Assembly: GCF_026230105.1 (NCBI RefSeq)
Contig: NC_079474.1
Span: forward strand, 1,932,187-1,996,186
Source: Diorhabda sublineata
Lineage: Eukaryota > Arthropoda > Insecta > Coleoptera > Chrysomelidae
Direction: 5' to 3'
DNA length: 64,000 nt
A program made the position numbers and the translations under genes. Positions 60,045-64,000 of this stretch are shown here, piece by piece. The first letter of the stretch is position 1. Each line of letters starts with the position of its first letter. Below the pieces are notes generated by a model. The model was given only the letters and a program-made list of their open reading frames with translations, searched no databases and was not told the origin of the DNA.

Positions 60045-61550
60045 TTTTTTGCTTGCGATTTAGTTGCGTCGTTAAGACAGGGGGGAGTGTTTAAGGGTGA
60101 AAAAACGATTTATCCCGATTTCCAGCAAAAATACCCGAAAAAGTTGAATAGCAAAAGTCTACAATTTTTGTATCCTCACTTTGAGGTTATGTAACTGAAA
60201 ACTTGAGTTTTTGGTTTTTATTTTTGTAAAAAATTGTCTTTTTGTCGCCAATATACATTTATTTAATTCGAAATTATTATTTTCGTTCTTTATTATTTTG
60301 ATATAATATCAAAAAAGCACCCTAATTTTCAAACGAAAATTCTCCCGCCAAAATATCAATTTTTTTTAAAAAATCGGTGCGCTTCTCGTTTTTTGAAATC
60401 TCTTCTTTCTGCTGGTGTGAAAAAATGGTCGTTAAGCAATAAAATTGAAAGAGGGGGGAGTTTTTAAGGGTGAAAAAACGATTTATCTCGATTTCCAGCA
60501 AAAATACCCGAAAAAGTTGAATAGCAAAAGTCTACAATTTTTGTATCCTCACTTTGAGGTTATGTAACTGAAAACTTGAGTTTTTGGTTTTTATTTTTGT
60601 AAAAAATTGTCTTTTTGTCTCCAATATACATTTATTTAATTCGAAATATTTATTTTTGTTTTTTGTTATTTTGATATAATATCAAAAAAGCACCCTAATT
60701 TTCAAACGAAAATTCTCCCGCCGAAATATCAATTTTTTTTAAAAAATTGGTGCGCTTCTCGTTTTTTGAAATCTCTTCTTTCTGCTGGTGTGAAAAAATG
60801 GTCGTTAAAGCATAAAATTAAAAGAGGGGGGAGTTTTTAAGGGTAGAAAAACGATTTATCCCGATTTCCAGCAAAAATACCCGAAAAAGTTGAATAGCAA
60901 AAGTGTACAACTTTTATATCCTCACTTTGAGGTTATGTAACTGAAAACTTGAGTTTTTGGTTTTTATTTTTGTAAAAAATTGTCTTTTTGTCTCCAATAT
61001 ACATTTATTTAATTCGAAATTATTATTTTCGTTCTTTATTATTTTGATATAATATCAAAAAAGCACCCTAATTTTCAAACGAAAATTCTCCCGCCAAAAT
61101 ATCAATTTTTTTTAAAAAATCGGTGCGCTTCTGGTTTTTTGAAATCTCTTCTTTCTGCTGGTGTGAAAAAATGCGTCGTTAAAGCATAAAATTAAAAGAG
61201 GGGGGAGTTTTTAAGGGTAGAAAAACGATTTATCCCGATTTCCAGCAAAAATACCCGAAAAAGTTGAATAGCAAAAGTCTACAATTTTTGTATCCTCACT
61301 TTGAGGTTATGTAACTAAAAACTTGAGTTTTTGGTTTTTATTTTTGTAAAAAATTGTCTTTTTGTCCCCAATATACATTTATTTAATTCGAAATTATTAT
61401 TTTCGTTCTTTATTATTTTGATATAATATCAAAAAAGCGCCCTAATTTTAAAACGAAAATTCTCCCGCCAAAATATCAATTTTTTAAAAAAATCGGTGCG
61501 CTTCTGGTTTTTTGAAATCTCTTCTTTCTGTTGGTGTGAAAAAATGCTAC
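60045..61550. repeat. Tandem array, ~374 bp unit, 4 copies
   Basis: GGGGGAG recurs at about 60080, 60454, 60827 and 61201, spacing 373-374 bp. Shared phrases are CGATTTCCAGCAAAAATACC, CACTTTGAGGTTATGTAACT, TGATATAATATCA (a small palindrome) and AACGAAAATTCTCCCGCC. Copies differ by a few substitutions and T-run lengths. The first unit is diverged at its left end. There is no coding potential beyond a short frame in the first copy. Confidence 0.95.
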
Positions 61551-63342
61551 CATAAATAACGTAAAATTTCTAAGAAAAGGCAAAACACAAAAAGTCATTT
61601 TAATCATTATGTACAATTTTTAGTTATTTAATTATATAATATTTTTACCTTTTCTGAGGAAATTTACCATATGATGGTGATATTTTTTCAAGCCATTAGA
61701 ATCTAGAGATTTCAACGAACAAAAATCTCGCCGACTTTTTGAAAAAAACTGACATTTTTAAAGGAAAATTTTCGTTTGAAAATTATTTCAAAACAACGTG
61801 AAAAAATAAATATTTCAAATCAAATAAATTACAGTGTACATGGAACATAAAAGGGTAAGTTTTTACTAAATTTCGTTTTTTTTTTGTGAAAGATAAAAAT
61901 TTAGAACCCAAAAAAGTTGTAGATCAACCTACAACTTTGATATTTGACTTTTTTCCATAATATTTATAGTTTTGTCGAAAAACAAGATAAACCGCTTTTT
62001 CTTTATTTATATTTCATCCTATTAAATTTGTTTGATTTCAAAAATTAACCACCCTGATCTATGATTGATAATGTCCCTATTGGCACCCTCCATGGGAATT
62101 TCCTTGGCTCTTATAAACCCGGAAATATTTATAGAAACGGATCAGAACGAAACTTTTTCCGCGTCTCCAAATCTCACCATTTGATCTAAAATCACCACCC
62201 TCCACGAAAAAATCCGTGGTCTAATTCTAACCTAACCTAACCTAATTCAAACATAACCTAATTCTAACCTAACTTAATCATCGTGTAAACTTGTGCACTC
62301 TCAACAGGCTGAGAATAACAGTCAGAAAATAAATTAAACGAATCGAAAAATATATTGGGATTAGAAATGACACAATATATGTCATATGTCAGATGTCATC
62401 TGTTGACATTAGAGTCGCGGATTTTTCCGCGGACGGTGCCAATAGACACTTGGCCGGTGTTTATACACACACAGTAATTTTCTAGCCTGACCTAACCTCA
62501 AATCAAGCGCGGATTAAACAAAAATGAAATTCGTTCATGTTAATACTTAGCGTGAATAAATAAATGGAATTTGACTAAGCGAAATATTATTTCTGCAAAC
62601 AGCATAGTTGGGTATTAATCTTAGAAACCGCCTTCAGCTTTGTTATTTCCTTTGAACAATCCAAACGGAATTCGTCGAATTCGCTACATTCTAGAGTTCA
62701 AAATGATTATTAAACTATTAATGATAAGACTACAATGGGGAAACGTATAAACAATGTCTTTTGATTGGAAAACTATACGGTAATAACAAAAATAAACAAA
62801 TTTTAAAACTTTGCCGACGAAATGAGAATTTCGAAATTTATAACAATCGATTATGAATAAATTTACCACCCCTCCGAGCTTTTCATTGTATTTTCCTCCT
62901 TTTTTAACTGTTTTTTTTTTATTTTTTCTACGTCCGTTATATTATTCACTTCAAATACATAATGCTCACACTTCTGCTTTTAATATTATATTACAAAATA
63001 AAAATTGGACGTAGAAAAAATTTTGTACGGAACTCGTGAGTAAAGTAACTTTTTTTCGCTCGTAGGAATTGTCAAACGACATCGATACCCGTTGTTATAG
63101 GAACAAAATATTTTTGGCGGTATTTTTTAGATATTTTGAACAATTTTTGAAATATTTCCGATGTTTTAAACATTTGACAAAATTTTAAACAAATTTTTTA
63201 ACGTTTGGATCTTTTTTAAAATATTAGATAATTTTTTTTTTGAATTTAGGCTCGAAATCAATCGGTGACATATTTGTCTAATTCGGTTCATATTTGTCAA
63301 AATTATTAACTTTGAAATTAATTTTCTCGATTATTACTTTCA
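61551..63342. other. Unique DNA with short TAACC motif runs
   Basis: No gene is recognised. CTAACCTAACCTAACCTAAT near 62229-62250 and related phrases up to 62278 are the complement of TTAGG-type repeats. A CpG-containing patch lies near 62410-62460. The 61-codon frame at 62684-62869 has no motif. Confidence 0.45.
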
Positions 63343-64000
63343 GGAATAATTTCTGAATAATCTGTCAAATTTTGACGTTTCTACTACATTCTATTAGCGA
63401 AATACAGGGTATGAAAGTTTGGTTTGGTTTTTAGTATTATTCAAAAATTTGAGAAATGACATGTTCTTGTAATTTGATTATTATTTATAAAAATAACCAA
63501 TATTGAAATGTATTTTTAGAATCAATAGATTCGGGAATAATTTCTGAATAATCTGTCAAATTTTGACGTTTCTACTACATTCTATTATCGAGATACAGGG
63601 TATGAAAGTTTGGTTTGGTTTTTAGTATTATTCAAAAATTTGAGAAATGACATGTTCTTGTAATTTGATTCTTATTTATAAAAATAATCAATATTGAAAT
63701 GTATTTTTAGAATCAATAGATTCGGGAATAATTTCTGAATAATCTGTCAAATTTTGACGTTTCTACTACATTCAATTACCGATATAAAGTGCGTGAAAGT
63801 TTGGTTTGGTTTTTAGTATTATTCAAAAATTTGAGAAATGACATGTTCTTGTAATTTGATTATTATTTATAAAAATAACCAATATTGAAATTTATTTTTA
63901 AAATCAATAAATTCGGGAATAATTTCTGAATAATCTGTCAAATTTTGACGTTTCTACTACATTCAATTACCGATATACAGTGCGTGAAAGTTTGGTTTGG
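63343..64000. repeat. Tandem array, 191 bp unit, at least 3.4 copies, open to the right
   Basis: GGAATAATTTCTGAATAATC recurs at 63343, 63534, 63725 and 63916, a constant 191-bp period. Units share TACAGGGTATGAAAGTTTGG and ATTTGAGAAATGACATGTTC. The array is cut by the window end. Confidence 0.93.

Overview
This window looks like insect nuclear DNA. It is very AT-rich, carries decayed mariner (DD34D) transposase copies, contains TTAGG/TAACC telomere-type motifs, and has one typical low-complexity insect C2H2 zinc-finger gene. A beetle is plausible, but I cannot assign an order from the sequence alone. There is no sign of bacterial organisation.

Only one convincing protein gene is present: an intact, apparently intronless 897-residue multi-zinc-finger protein on the minus strand (3126-5819). 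It has an in-frame upstream stop, a good start context and a poly(A) signal 70 bases past its stop. It sits between two satellite-like arrays. Its probable leader and promoter lie in 5820-6480.

Almost everything else is repeat. More than half of the window is tandem arrays of at least ten unrelated families: ~311-330 bp units (1-2640), ~520 bp (6575-9850), ~120 bp hairpin-forming units inside a dispersed element (11470-12725, 13295-13690, 16262-17172), 171 bp (19170-24690), ~314 bp (27180-29815), 171 bp derived from mariner transposase (30665-33255), 172 bp (34130-44800, more than 60 copies), degenerate TTAGG-like DNA (45956-46620), 222 bp (53470-59345), ~374 bp (60045-61550) and 191 bp (63343 to the window end).

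Between arrays lie decayed mobile elements. Mariner transposase relics occur at 17416-17580, 25836-25892, 30280-33481, 46895-47840, 49735-50302 and 51859-52222. C-terminal pieces resembling non-LTR reverse transcriptase lie at 18360-18760 and 44920-45020, and a Tc1-like fragment at 53220-53402. A 1.17 kb, almost perfect inverted repeat (48927-50098 and 51859-53030) carries two of the mariner relics.

A few non-repetitive GC-richer islands (25130-25560, 33640-34060, 48420-48530) could be promoters or enhancers of genes outside the window. The most interesting signal is satellite DNA apparently arising from transposons: a 171-bp satellite made from a catalytic segment of mariner transposase, still embedded in the mariner copy it came from, and a 222-bp satellite carrying what looks like a mariner terminal motif. 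Three sequence-unrelated arrays have converged on a 171-172 bp monomer.
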